A DNA stretch of 14,764 nt from JBAZUK01 sp041661445. GTDB taxonomy: Bacteria > Chlamydiota > Chlamydiia > Chlamydiales > SM23-39. The notes under the pieces were generated by a model. The model was not told the origin of the DNA and made no database searches. It saw only the letters and a list, made by a program, of their open reading frames with translations. The stretch is from positions 1-14,764 of the forward strand of contig JBAZUK010000009.1 in the NCBI GenBank assembly GCA_041661445.1. Reading direction: 5' to 3'. The position numbers were made by a program, and so were the translations under genes. Shown in pieces: positions 1-5,332 of the stretch; the first letter of the stretch is position 1; every line of letters starts with the position of its first letter.

Positions 1-18
1 TTCTATAAATTTAAACCG

Positions 19-51
19 ATTCGTATATTCGTATTTGATTCGTAATTCGTA
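19..51. repeat. Four copies of attcgta
   Basis: The 7-mer attcgta occurs at 19, 27, 38 and 45, with spacings of 8, 11 and 7. It lies in what would be the 5' leader of the leftward transcript starting near position 72, so the RNA would carry four TACGAAT copies. The role is unknown; it may be a simple intergenic repeat or a binding array. Confidence 0.55.
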
Positions 52-78
52 GAGAATAACGATTTACAACCTCTTCCG

Positions 79-107
79 ATTATACAACCATTTCAAAAAA
101 TTAGCAA
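79..107 (-). promoter_or_regulatory. Leftward sigma-70 promoter for a gene beyond the left edge
   Basis: On the minus strand TTGCTA (107..102) and TATAAT (84..79) are separated by exactly 17 bp. Transcription would begin near 72 and leave the window to the left. The -35 box lies inside the left arm of the CIRCE element, which is the usual arrangement for HrcA repression. Confidence 0.65.
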
Positions 108-127
108 TCCCCTGTCAAGAGTGCTAA
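101..127. promoter_or_regulatory. CIRCE operator (HrcA binding site)
   Basis: TTAGCAATC, nine spacer bases, then GAGTGCTAA. The CIRCE consensus is TTAGCACTC-N9-GAGTGCTAA, so the right arm is perfect, the left arm differs at one base and the spacer is exactly nine. CIRCE is the target of the heat-shock repressor HrcA and normally controls groESL, dnaK-grpE-hrcA or similar chaperone genes. It overlaps the -35 box of the leftward promoter, so the target is off the left edge. No rightward gene starts nearby. Confidence 0.85.
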
Positions 128-135
128 TTAGTAAT

Positions 136-168
136 AAAAAGAGGGCAGAAGAATTATTCTTCTGCCCT
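136..168 (-). terminator. Intrinsic terminator of the 208-504 gene
   Basis: A perfect 12-13 bp inverted repeat (agggcagaagaa, 142-153, with ttcttctgccct, 157-168) and a tiny loop. On the minus strand it is followed by CTTTTTATTAC. It lies 40 nt past the stop of the leftward gene and ends before the CIRCE promoter. Confidence 0.85.
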
Positions 169-207
169 AGATGTAAAAAAGATAAAATAACTTGCTCTTC
201 TATATTT

Positions 208-504
208 CTAATTGCTTAATTCAGGATTACTATTCAGTAATTGACTTAGCATGAATAACTGAATAATCCCGGCTTTTCTCTTGAAAGATTGGATCCTCTT
301 CCGACTCTCCACTAATGCTGCTCTTCTTTTGTTTTGACAATCGATTCTGTCAATAATTTTATCCTCTGAATCATTTGAGAGATCAATTGGATCGCGAAAG
401 GATGTAACCCTTTCATCAATAAGCATAATATCAGGATTCAGATAAATCTTTTTTCCGTCTTCTTCTGAGCCCACAAAAACCTTTTCTCCGATTTTTCTAA
501 CCAT
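208..504 (-). CDS. Hypothetical protein, 98 aa, soluble
   Basis: I do not recognise this protein. It has no signal peptide or membrane segment. The N-terminal third (MVRKIGEKVFVGSEEDGKK) looks like short beta strands, the middle is acidic (SNDSEDKIIDRID), and residues 59-78 are rich in Arg and Lys before a hydrophobic C-terminal helix (IIQLFMLSQLL). The start at 504 is chosen because GAAGGGG lies five bases upstream; longer in-frame extensions would run back through the Shine-Dalgarno and promoter. It is a single-gene unit with its own TTGACA/TATAAA promoter (571-599) and a strong terminator (136-168). It could be a small regulator, but nothing proves this. Confidence 0.75.
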   Translation of the reverse strand: MVRKIGEKVFVGSEEDGKKIYLNPDIMLIDERVTSFRDPIDLSNDSEDKIIDRIDCQNKRRAALVESRKRIQSFKRKAGIIQLFMLSQLLNSNPELSN

Positions 505-570
505 AAAAACCCCTTCTTTCAGTAAAAATGTTATTTTAACGATGAAAAAGAACCACTTCCTCTTCCAACC

Positions 571-599
571 TTTATAGCATACTTTCAAAACTTTGTCAA
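571..599 (-). promoter_or_regulatory. Promoter of the 208-504 gene
   Basis: Minus strand TTGACA (599..594), 17-bp spacer, TATAAA (576..571), with TG one base ahead of the -10 (TGCTATAAA, extended -10). The predicted leader is about 60 nt. It sits directly downstream of the terminator of the preceding gene. Confidence 0.7.
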
Positions 600-605
600 A
601 AGAAT

Positions 606-639
606 GAAAAAGCGGGAAGATATTTTTTATCAACCCGCT
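606..639 (-). terminator. Intrinsic terminator of the secreted-protein gene
   Basis: Outer stem agcggg (611-616) with cccgct (634-639) and inner stem gata/tatc (619-622, 628-631). On the minus strand the hairpin is followed by TTTTTCATTC. It starts 19 nt after the stop codon at 658. Confidence 0.75.
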
Positions 640-657
640 CTTATCCTTTCGATTTTT

Positions 658-1431
658 TTATGGAGCAATTATATATTCCAGAAGCGCCCCAGATCCATCA
701 TCAATGATTGCAATGTTATCCCCGAAATCCCAAACAGTATCGGAAGTTAAAAGCCAAACCTCACTTCCGTCTTTCATTTTTGCCAAAACCGTTCCTTTGC
801 CTGAATTTGGAACTTCAGGAGAAAAATTACAATAATAATCACCCAAATTATCAACTGCAATGGTTCCGGTATAAATGTTTTTCCCCCAATCAGAAACAGG
901 ATTCCAAACAAGATACTCGACGTTCTCTTTTTTGATTGTTGAAACAAATCCCGGAAGCGCATTGTTTTGAAAATTAATCGTGAGTATTCCTGGAGTATTG
1001 AATCTCAATTCCGGTTTTTGATAATTTCCATACCAGATCCGCCCATCTTTTTTATACCACGGTTTGGTTATTTCAAATTTATCCGGATTGAGAAAATATC
1101 CCCTCCCTGATTTCATAATAATTTCCCAAAAACCGCCATCCCGTGCAGCCGTTCCAGGAATTTCAAGTTTTATCCAATTATGATTTTTTTCGACTATTTC
1201 CCCAGAAAATTCTCCCATTACTGAATGAAAAATGATGCTTTCCACATTTTTATTGGAAAGACTCTTTTTGCTTATGATGCCCCGCAGTTTCCCATTTTTC
1301 AGATTAATTTGAATAATCTGTTTGTCATCCTGAGGATCTATCTTTCCGGCAATCTTAGCTTCAGCTCTAACTACGGCTGAAAAAATCAAGAGCATGCAAC
1401 AAATAACTGCCCATAAAGCTGTTTTCTTCAT
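658..1431 (-). CDS. Secreted protein with two copies of one domain, 257 aa
   Basis: Residues 1-25 form a classical signal peptide: MKK, a hydrophobic core (ALWAVICCMLLIFSAVV), then RAEA with likely cleavage after Ala25. There is no lipobox. The mature protein appears to contain the same ~80-residue domain twice, at about 39-120 and 149-236. Matching elements in order are IIQINLKNGKL/ILTINFQNNAL, RGIISKKSLSNKNVESIIF/PGFVSTIKKENVEYLVW, SGEIV/TGTIA and WEIIMKSGRGYFL/VLAKMKDGSEVWLL. I do not recognise the domain; it is probably all-beta. The start is the ATG at 1431 with GGAGGG seven bases upstream; an in-frame TTG at 1446 would overlap that site and is rejected. It is monocistronic, with its own promoter and terminator. 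A surface or periplasm-like location is inferred. Confidence 0.85.
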   Translation of the reverse strand: MKKTALWAVICCMLLIFSAVVRAEAKIAGKIDPQDDKQIIQINLKNGKLRGIISKKSLSNKNVESIIFHSVMGEFSGEIVEKNHNWIKLEIPGTAARDGGFWEIIMKSGRGYFLNPDKFEITKPWYKKDGRIWYGNYQKPELRFNTPGILTINFQNNALPGFVSTIKKENVEYLVWNPVSDWGKNIYTGTIAVDNLGDYYCNFSPEVPNSGKGTVLAKMKDGSEVWLLTSDTVWDFGDNIAIIDDGSGALLEYIIAP

Positions 1432-1505
1432 TCTAATTCCCTCCAAAAAAATTGGTTTATTGATTAACTAGGTTTTGATCATATTCATTTTTTAATGAAC
1501 ACTTG

Positions 1506-1534
1506 ATACTATTCCTGAAATTGATTTATGTCAA
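1506..1534 (-). promoter_or_regulatory. Promoter of the secreted-protein gene
   Basis: Minus strand TTGACA (1534..1529), 17-bp spacer, TAGTAT (1511..1506). The predicted leader is about 70 nt and ends in GGAGGG ahead of ATG 1431. Confidence 0.6.
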
Positions 1535-1590
1535 GCTCATATGAATATATTGCTTTATGTAAGCATTTTTACTGTAACTAAAGCAAAATA

Positions 1591-1624
1591 AAAACAGGCT
1601 GATTGGAATTTTCCAAAAAGCCTG
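1591..1624 (-). terminator. Intrinsic terminator of the 1636-2139 gene
   Basis: caggct (1595-1600) pairs with agcctg (1619-1624) and an inner stem ttggaa/ttccaa caps it. On the minus strand GTTTTTATTTTG follows. It lies 12 nt beyond the stop codon. Confidence 0.75.
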
Positions 1625-1635
1625 CTTTAAAAAAA

Positions 1636-2139
1636 CTATTTTACAAATTGTTCTTTGCAAATTAATGCATGTAGCTTTTGATTCTCTTTATCATCGAAAT
1701 ATGAATACCGGGACGGCGTTATTATCTCGCCATTATTATTTCCCAGTAAACTTACCTCACAGGTTAAGCTTTTTCCTTGTCCGGCAGCGCACAAAATATA
1801 TTTATGTTCTCTTTTAGAGAGATACCCATGAACCACCTTATCAAACTGAAAATTATTTTCTCGAAAAGGATATTCTGTGGCTTTGCCGATATAAACAATC
1901 GAAAACATTCTTGGACTGGCATCCATTTCGCGATAAAATTCACAAAAATTGCAGATTGGAAATGAGCATTGATATTTTTTCCCCACTCCATACCAATGCG
2001 CCGCCACTATTTCCATTTCCCTAAGAGCAATTACCTCCAACACCGGTATAAGCACCCTAAAATCATAAATGTCTTCTCTGTTATCTGTAATCTTCAGTAT
2101 TCCTTTTTTGGCAAGATCCCACTTTTGAGTTGTGTCCAA
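1636..2139 (-). CDS. Hypothetical Cys-containing protein, 167 aa, TTG start
   Basis: I cannot assign this to a family. It looks cytosolic, with no signal or membrane segment. A cluster QCSFPICNFCEFY holds Cys58, Cys63 and Cys66 (C-x4-C-x2-C), with further Cys at 117, 127 and 161 and His at 48, 104, 112 and 157; a metal site is conceivable but unproven. AAGQGKS near residue 120 only superficially resembles a P-loop, because the first Gly of GxxxxGKS is missing. Translation most likely starts at TTG 2139: AGGAGGG lies exactly seven bases upstream and no in-frame ATG exists before residue 42. The gene has its own promoter (2188-2216) and terminator. Confidence 0.75.
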   Translation of the reverse strand: MDTTQKWDLAKKGILKITDNREDIYDFRVLIPVLEVIALREMEIVAAHWYGVGKKYQCSFPICNFCEFYREMDASPRMFSIVYIGKATEYPFRENNFQFDKVVHGYLSKREHKYILCAAGQGKSLTCEVSLLGNNNGEIITPSRYSYFDDKENQKLHALICKEQFVK

Positions 2140-2187
2140 TGTTAGTCCCTCCTATGTGAATTGTTAAAGAAAATCCTCCTTTTCTTT

Positions 2188-2216
2188 TTTATATCACAAA
2201 GCATTATTTTTTTCAA
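2188..2216 (-). promoter_or_regulatory. Promoter of the 1636-2139 gene
   Basis: Minus strand TTGAAA (2216..2211), 17-bp spacer, TGATATAAA with an extended -10 (TATAAA 2193..2188). The leader of about 40 nt contains two Shine-Dalgarno-like stretches: AGGAGG near 2178, with no start codon at usable distance, and AGGAGGG at 2153..2147, which serves the TTG start. Confidence 0.65.
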
Positions 2217-2256
2217 ATTGAAACCGCCATATGTATGTAGACATTACTTTTTCAGC

Positions 2257-2316
2257 TTGACAAAAACTGCCTTTAGGATTATTGTATTAAGTTAGTCATT
2301 TTACATTTAGTATAAT
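2257..2316 (+). promoter_or_regulatory. Promoter region of the 2348-2758 gene
   Basis: Two overlapping possibilities. TTGACA (2257-2262), 17-bp spacer, TATTGT (2280-2285) matches the promoter layout found at 3484-3512. A perfect TATAAT lies at 2311-2316 with only a weak -35 (TTAAGT, 2287). I cannot decide between them. Confidence 0.5.
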
Positions 2317-2347
2317 AACCCATATAAACTCAAAAAGGAGGCAAAAA

Positions 2348-2758
2348 ATGCCAAATCATTTTCACTTTAAGGTCCTCGGTGTTGAAGATATTAAAAGTTT
2401 TTGCAAGGTTTTTTACGAATCAAGGTTAGCGAAAACGACCCGGGTTAAAATTTCTCCTGATGCAAACCATGAAGAATTTTGTCTGAATCTCACATCAGAG
2501 AGAATTCCTACTGCTCTGTTTGAAGCTTCTTTCCGCGCCGTACTTACCGCAGAAGAAGTAATGAGGTTTTGTGCTGACTTTTATGATATAAAAGCAGCTA
2601 AAACAACGAAGGTTGAAATTATTCCGGATGGAAGGACAAACTTCTATGTTATTCTTACGGCAGAAAAAACTCATGTCAACGCATTGGAAGAGGCATTCTA
2701 TGGCGGACTTTTGGGTCTTTGGGATTGGCCTAAAAAATTTAGGCAACTTAATGTATGA
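2348..2758 (+). CDS. Hypothetical tandem-duplicated protein, 136 aa
   Basis: The protein consists almost wholly of two copies of one ~57-residue unit, at about 7-63 and 65-119. Aligned elements are VEDIKSFCKVFYESRLAKTT/AEEVMRFCADFYDIKAAKTT, RVKISPD/KVEIIPD, FCLNLTSER/FYVILTAEK and ALFEASFRA/ALEEAFYGG. Each unit reads helix-strand-strand-helix with one Cys in the first helix. The last ~17 residues (LLGLWDWPKKFRQLNV) are unique. I do not know the family. The start has a near-perfect AAAGGAGG seven bases upstream. The stop is TGA, with a terminator ten nt later, so TGA is read as stop in this organism. It is monocistronic. Confidence 0.85.
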   Translation: MPNHFHFKVLGVEDIKSFCKVFYESRLAKTTRVKISPDANHEEFCLNLTSERIPTALFEASFRAVLTAEEVMRFCADFYDIKAAKTTKVEIIPDGRTNFYVILTAEKTHVNALEEAFYGGLLGLWDWPKKFRQLNV

Positions 2759-2767
2759 TTATTACAG

Positions 2768-2799
2768 CCCCGCAGGGATAATATCCTCGCGGGTCTTTT
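2768..2799 (+). terminator. Intrinsic terminator of the 2348-2758 gene
   Basis: cccgc (2768-2772) pairs with gcggg, with inner gga/tcc pairs, followed by TCTTTTAATTTT. It begins ten nt after the TGA stop. Confidence 0.8.
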
Positions 2800-2808
2800 A
2801 ATTTTCAA

Positions 2809-2833
2809 TCACTTTTTACGGCCGTTAAAAATG
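2809..2833. repeat. CGGCCG palindrome, lone copy
   Basis: The sequence tcactttttacggccgttaa is centred on the perfect 8-mer palindrome acggccgt (2818-2825) with T-rich left and A-rich right arms. The same motif opens the longer repeats at 7269, 8820 and 9488. Here the G-rich part is absent and only the short tail atggaggttttt follows. Confidence 0.6.
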
Positions 2834-2877
2834 GAGGTTTTTACTTCTTGTAGTTGCCGGACTATTTTAAAATAAAT

Positions 2878-2908
2878 ATGGTGTCCCCCATTAAAGCAAG
2901 GACACCAT
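2878..2908 (-). terminator. Probable terminator of the 2922-3404 gene
   Basis: A 9-bp perfect stem, atggtgtcc (2878-2886) with ggacaccat (2900-2908), and a 13-nt loop. On the minus strand a T-rich but interrupted tract (ATTTATTTTAAAA) follows, so termination may be weaker than at the neighbouring genes. Confidence 0.6.
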
Positions 2909-2921
2909 TAATTTTACTACT

Positions 2922-3404
2922 TTAGCAAGAACGAAAATTTGTTTTTTTCATTGCTTTCGAAACCTCCATAATTGAAACTTCTTTTAATTTTTCTATTTCC
3001 ATTTCCAAATCTTTCTCACTTTGCCTACTTCTGACAATTTTAAAATTCCCTCGAAAACCTATCGACTTTTCATTAATAAATCTTTCTCGCAGTGATATTA
3101 GCACACGTTTTTGCAGAATTTTAATTTTACTTAACAATATTTCGCTCTCAAAAACATATTGGTCAATCACTTTTGTATCTAAATCAGAAAGATCATTAGC
3201 CGTACCCCTGACAACTTCAATAATTTTTTCATGCATTTTTTCAATCCAGATGAATGATTTTTTTTCAAAATCATTTAATTCTCCGATAATTTCTTCTCCG
3301 GGAAGCATTGGTCCCAAGTCAATAACATAACCCGTCAGATTAATTTCCGCCAATTCATCCTCAATCCCAAGTAATGTCTTGTCAAAAAATAATTTTTTTC
3401 CCAT
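2922..3404 (-). CDS. Hypothetical helical protein, 160 aa
   Basis: No family is recognised. After a short N-terminal region with strand-like segments (LTGYVIDLGPML), residues 43-110 and 128-155 are rich in Glu, Lys, Ile and Leu and should be long amphipathic helices, partly coiled coil (EMEIEKLKEVSIMEVSKAMKK). The only Cys is the last residue. There is no signal peptide. ATG 3404 is chosen because GGGAGG lies six bases upstream; the longer frame up to 3470 starts upstream of that site and is rejected. It has its own TTGACA/TATTGT promoter and lies divergent to the 3667 gene, with about 260 bp between the two starts. Confidence 0.75.
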   Translation of the reverse strand: MGKKLFFDKTLLGIEDELAEINLTGYVIDLGPMLPGEEIIGELNDFEKKSFIWIEKMHEKIIEVVRGTANDLSDLDTKVIDQYVFESEILLSKIKILQKRVLISLRERFINEKSIGFRGNFKIVRSRQSEKDLEMEIEKLKEVSIMEVSKAMKKTNFRSC

Positions 3405-3483
3405 CACATTCCTCCCAAAAAAGGTTTCAATAATTCTATTTTTAAGGTCCAAACTTATTTTAGCTAACACTAAATCACACTAG

Positions 3484-3512
3484 ACAATATCTTTATTTTC
3501 ATCTTTTGTCAA
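3484..3512 (-). promoter_or_regulatory. Promoter of the 2922-3404 gene
   Basis: Minus strand TTGACA (3512..3507), 17-bp spacer, TATTGT (3489..3484). A second TTGACA overlaps just upstream (tgtcaagtgtcaaa on the plus strand). Confidence 0.65.
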
Positions 3513-3557
3513 GTGTCAAAAAAAATTGTATACTTGTGTATTTATTCCGTTACGTTA

Positions 3558-3586
3558 TTGACAGATTTTTTATAATGCACTATGAT
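3558..3586 (+). promoter_or_regulatory. Promoter of the 3667-4065 gene
   Basis: TTGACA (3558-3563), 17-bp spacer, TATGAT (3581-3586). The predicted start is near 3593, giving a leader of about 74 nt. A TATAAT at 3571-3576 is too close to this -35 and would need another. Confidence 0.65.
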
Positions 3587-3650
3587 GGCTTCTTACTGTA
3601 ATCTTAACAATTTCATTATAAATTGACTAACAAACCATCTTGCAAATGAA

Positions 3651-3666
3651 AGGAGGCGTGAACGCC
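3651..3666 (+). promoter_or_regulatory. Shine-Dalgarno with a hairpin before the start codon
   Basis: AGGAGG (3651-3656) lies ten bases ahead of ATG 3667, wider than elsewhere in this window. The gap is filled by a GC-rich hairpin, GGCG (3655-3658) with CGCC (3663-3666) and loop TGAA, that takes in the last two G of the Shine-Dalgarno. It could shorten the effective spacing or hide the site. Confidence 0.5.
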
Positions 3667-4065
3667 ATGGTAAAAGAAAGACGAAGCAATAAATCACTTT
3701 TCTCAAGAGTTGGCAGAGCCTTTAAAATCACAAGAAATTGCATAATAGCGTTGCCGCGGAAGCCAGTTAATGCGTTGTATGTAAAAGGAAATAAGGCAAT
3801 TTTTCTTCTTGTGGAAATACGCGGTGCTCTTGTTTGGAATAATTGGAATAATTCAAGTTGTGACAAACAAGGCCGACTCCCCCTCTCCGATATTTCAATC
3901 TCGAGAAAGAGAAAAGAAAAAATAGAAACAAAATTATTTGAAATAAGAAGCAAGGAGATAATAGAGGAAAAAAAGAAAAAAAATATTTACTTTGTTCCAG
4001 TTCCAAATAAACGTTTTCATGAGCAAGAACCAAAGGCAAAGATTAAAAAAAGTCTGCTTGCCTAA
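3667..4065 (+). CDS. Hypothetical basic protein, 132 aa
   Basis: A strongly basic protein of unknown function. The N-terminus (MVKERRSNKSLFSRVGRAFK) and the last third (SRKRKEKIE, EEKKKKN, KAKIKKS) are rich in Lys and Arg, while the middle (ALYVKGNKAIFLLVEIRGAL) has hydrophobic strands. Charge suggests contact with nucleic acid or another polyanion, but no domain is recognised. ATG 3667 is preferred: the in-frame GTG at 3658 is only one base from the Shine-Dalgarno and ATG 3640 lies upstream of it. It has its own promoter (3558-3586) and a strong terminator at 4087-4115. Confidence 0.7.
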   Translation: MVKERRSNKSLFSRVGRAFKITRNCIIALPRKPVNALYVKGNKAIFLLVEIRGALVWNNWNNSSCDKQGRLPLSDISISRKRKEKIETKLFEIRSKEIIEEKKKKNIYFVPVPNKRFHEQEPKAKIKKSLLA

Positions 4066-4086
4066 AATTTATCAGATTCAGAACAA

Positions 4087-4115
4087 GGGTTATTAAGAAA
4101 TTAATAACCTTTTTT
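4087..4115 (+). terminator. Intrinsic terminator of the 3667-4065 gene
   Basis: Stem ggttattaa (4088-4096) with ttaataacc (4101-4109), loop gaaa, then six T, an A and four T. Orientation and position fit the rightward gene ending at 4065. Confidence 0.85.
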
Positions 4116-4132
4116 ATTTTTAAAATTTTTCT

Positions 4133-4158
4133 GCGGGGCGGATTGGGTTTGTGGGGGG
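4133..4158. repeat. G-rich dispersed repeat, copy 1
   Basis: gcggggcggattgggtttgt followed by six G. The same 20-base core recurs at 6082, 8871 and 9539, always in the same orientation. This copy begins 17 nt past the T-tract of the terminator and ends three nt before the stop codon of the leftward GNAT gene, so in that transcript it is the C-rich 3' tail. Confidence 0.85.
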
Positions 4159-4161
4159 TAA

Positions 4162-4614
4162 TTATATTTTTAGTTCAAGGTGAATCGCATCGTATTTAGA
4201 ATCTGTTTTTGATTTCTCGACATTTACTACCTGATATCCTCGCTGTTTTAGCAATTGTTGCATCCTTTCGGAAACATTATATACCTTCACCGATATTGAT
4301 TTATAATTATTTTCTCGAGCGAATTGCTCATTTTTTTTCAATAAAGCGCTTCCAATTCCTTTTCCTTGATATTCTTTAGCGACACCTAACACCCAAACAT
4401 AGAGTGATTCGCCTCTTGCAAAGGCAATCGAATCGCCGATAATTTCTTCGCCTTTTTTAGAAATAAAAATTATTGGTTCTTTATCTTTAATTTTTTCCTT
4501 ATATTGTTCCAATGAATACGGTTCTTGTTCATACATTCCTTGAAATATTTTCTCATTCAACCGAACAATTTCCGCCAAGTCTTTTACACTGCCACTTTCA
4601 ATATCTGATTTCAT
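4162..4614 (-). CDS. GNAT-family N-acetyltransferase, 150 aa
   Basis: GNAT fold: transfers an acetyl group from acetyl-CoA to an amine, with unknown acceptor. The acetyl-CoA pyrophosphate loop is clear: strand LYVWVLGVAKEY (71-82) followed by Q83-G-K-G-I-G88 and helix SALLKKNEQFA, matching motif A (Q/R-x-x-G-x-G/A). The next strand and helix (SISVKVYNVSERMQQLLKQRGYQVV, 106-130) fit motif B, including the usual Asn113 and Tyr127. Length is normal for a single-domain GNAT. It starts five nt after the histidine phosphatase gene and is probably translated from the same mRNA; no Shine-Dalgarno is seen. It could modify a small molecule or a protein N-terminus. Confidence 0.9.
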   Translation of the reverse strand: MKSDIESGSVKDLAEIVRLNEKIFQGMYEQEPYSLEQYKEKIKDKEPIIFISKKGEEIIGDSIAFARGESLYVWVLGVAKEYQGKGIGSALLKKNEQFARENNYKSISVKVYNVSERMQQLLKQRGYQVVNVEKSKTDSKYDAIHLELKI

Positions 4615-4619
4615 AAAAT

Positions 4620-5165
4620 TTATTCAATAACATAATTCCAACCGGGTTGCCATGCTTTTTTATTTCTCCAATCTTCATCAATCGCCTGCTTCCATGTTTT
4701 TCCACCAAGTAAAACATCTAGCGCCAATTGCGGAGCCTGATGAGCAACAATGGCAATATGTCTGCCATCATAATTTTGCTTCAGAAATTCCAGAAAATCC
4801 GCAATTCTTTTTTCAACATCTTTGTAATTCTCTCCGTTTGGAAATGGCTTCTCAACATAATCCGTCAAATTATTTTTGAAACTATCTGCAGATTTTCCTG
4901 TAAAATCTCCGTAGTTGCATTCTCGAAGTCTTTTGTCTTGAATGATTTTATATTTTTCTCCAAAACCCAGTTCCGCCGAATCAACAGCTCTTTTCAAATC
5001 GGAACAAAAAACCACATCAAAATTTTTATCCGAAACGAGCTCACCTAATTTCTTGGCTTGTTCTTTTCCAAGTTCTGACAATTCCCCCGGCGTCCAACCG
5101 GTAGCCAGATCCTTTTCATTATCCGTTGTCGTTCCGTGGACAAAATATGTAATCTTTACTGACAT
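4620..5165 (-). CDS. Histidine phosphatase (phosphoglycerate mutase-like), RHG altered to VHG, 181 aa
   Basis: Histidine phosphatase superfamily; members hydrolyse or transfer phosphate through a phospho-His. Key positions are His10 in YFVHGTTTDNE (nucleophile), Arg59 in SDLKRAVDSAEL, Glu82 in RLRECNYGDF (acid) and His142 in VAHQAPQLAL. The Arg that normally precedes the nucleophile (RHG) is Val9, so one phosphate-binding residue is missing; the rest of the pocket is kept. Length fits the compact branch. ATG 5165 is preferred over an in-frame TTG at 5177. No Shine-Dalgarno is seen, but an extended -10 lies about 40 bases upstream. The substrate is unknown; co-transcription with the GNAT suggests a shared small-molecule pathway. 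Confidence 0.88.
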   Translation of the reverse strand: MSVKITYFVHGTTTDNEKDLATGWTPGELSELGKEQAKKLGELVSDKNFDVVFCSDLKRAVDSAELGFGEKYKIIQDKRLRECNYGDFTGKSADSFKNNLTDYVEKPFPNGENYKDVEKRIADFLEFLKQNYDGRHIAIVAHQAPQLALDVLLGGKTWKQAIDEDWRNKKAWQPGWNYVIE

Positions 5166-5203
5166 AATATTTAACAAATTTCATAACTTATTAATATAAT
5201 TTT

Positions 5204-5212
5204 ATTATATCA
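5204..5212 (-). promoter_or_regulatory. Extended -10 promoter of the phosphatase-GNAT operon
   Basis: Minus strand TGATATAAT (5212..5204), a perfect -10 with the TGn extension and no convincing -35. It predicts a leader of about 30 nt without a Shine-Dalgarno. The same nonamer occurs ahead of the methyltransferase (11818..11810). Confidence 0.55.
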
Positions 5213-5246
5213 CAAAAAAGTAATCCAAAAACACTTGCATAAAATC

Positions 5247-5282
5247 ACATCCTTATTATTGCTATAGCATAAAAAAGGATGT
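5247..5282. repeat. 36-bp inverted repeat, left copy
   Basis: A 36-base imperfect palindrome with ends acatcctt/aaggatgt and central tgctatagca. It matches the reverse complement of 5967-6002 at 33 of 36 positions, so the PaaX/Cas2-like gene is bracketed by inverted repeats. It lies in the intergenic region between divergent genes, where a terminator would make little sense, so an operator or element end is more likely. Confidence 0.7.
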
Positions 5283-5332
5283 AAAATTGGAATAGTAAAT
5301 AGCCTAGCTAAAAAGTAATACCGAAATAAAAT

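Noticed and set aside
505..633. Longer N-terminus for the 208-504 gene
   Set aside because: The extension runs through the promoter and the Shine-Dalgarno; translated residues look random.
708..962. Antisense and overlapping open frames inside the secreted-protein gene
   Set aside because: They have no Shine-Dalgarno, run opposite to or out of frame with a well-supported gene, and have composition typical of shadow frames.
1777..1800. AAGQGKS in the 1636-2139 protein as a P-loop
   Set aside because: The GxxxxGK[ST] pattern needs a Gly four residues before GKS; here that position is Cys117, and no following motif of a nucleotide-binding fold is visible.
3405..3470. Longer N-terminus for the 2922-3404 gene
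   Set aside because: GGGAGG six bases ahead of ATG 3404 marks the start; no Shine-Dalgarno precedes the upstream codon.
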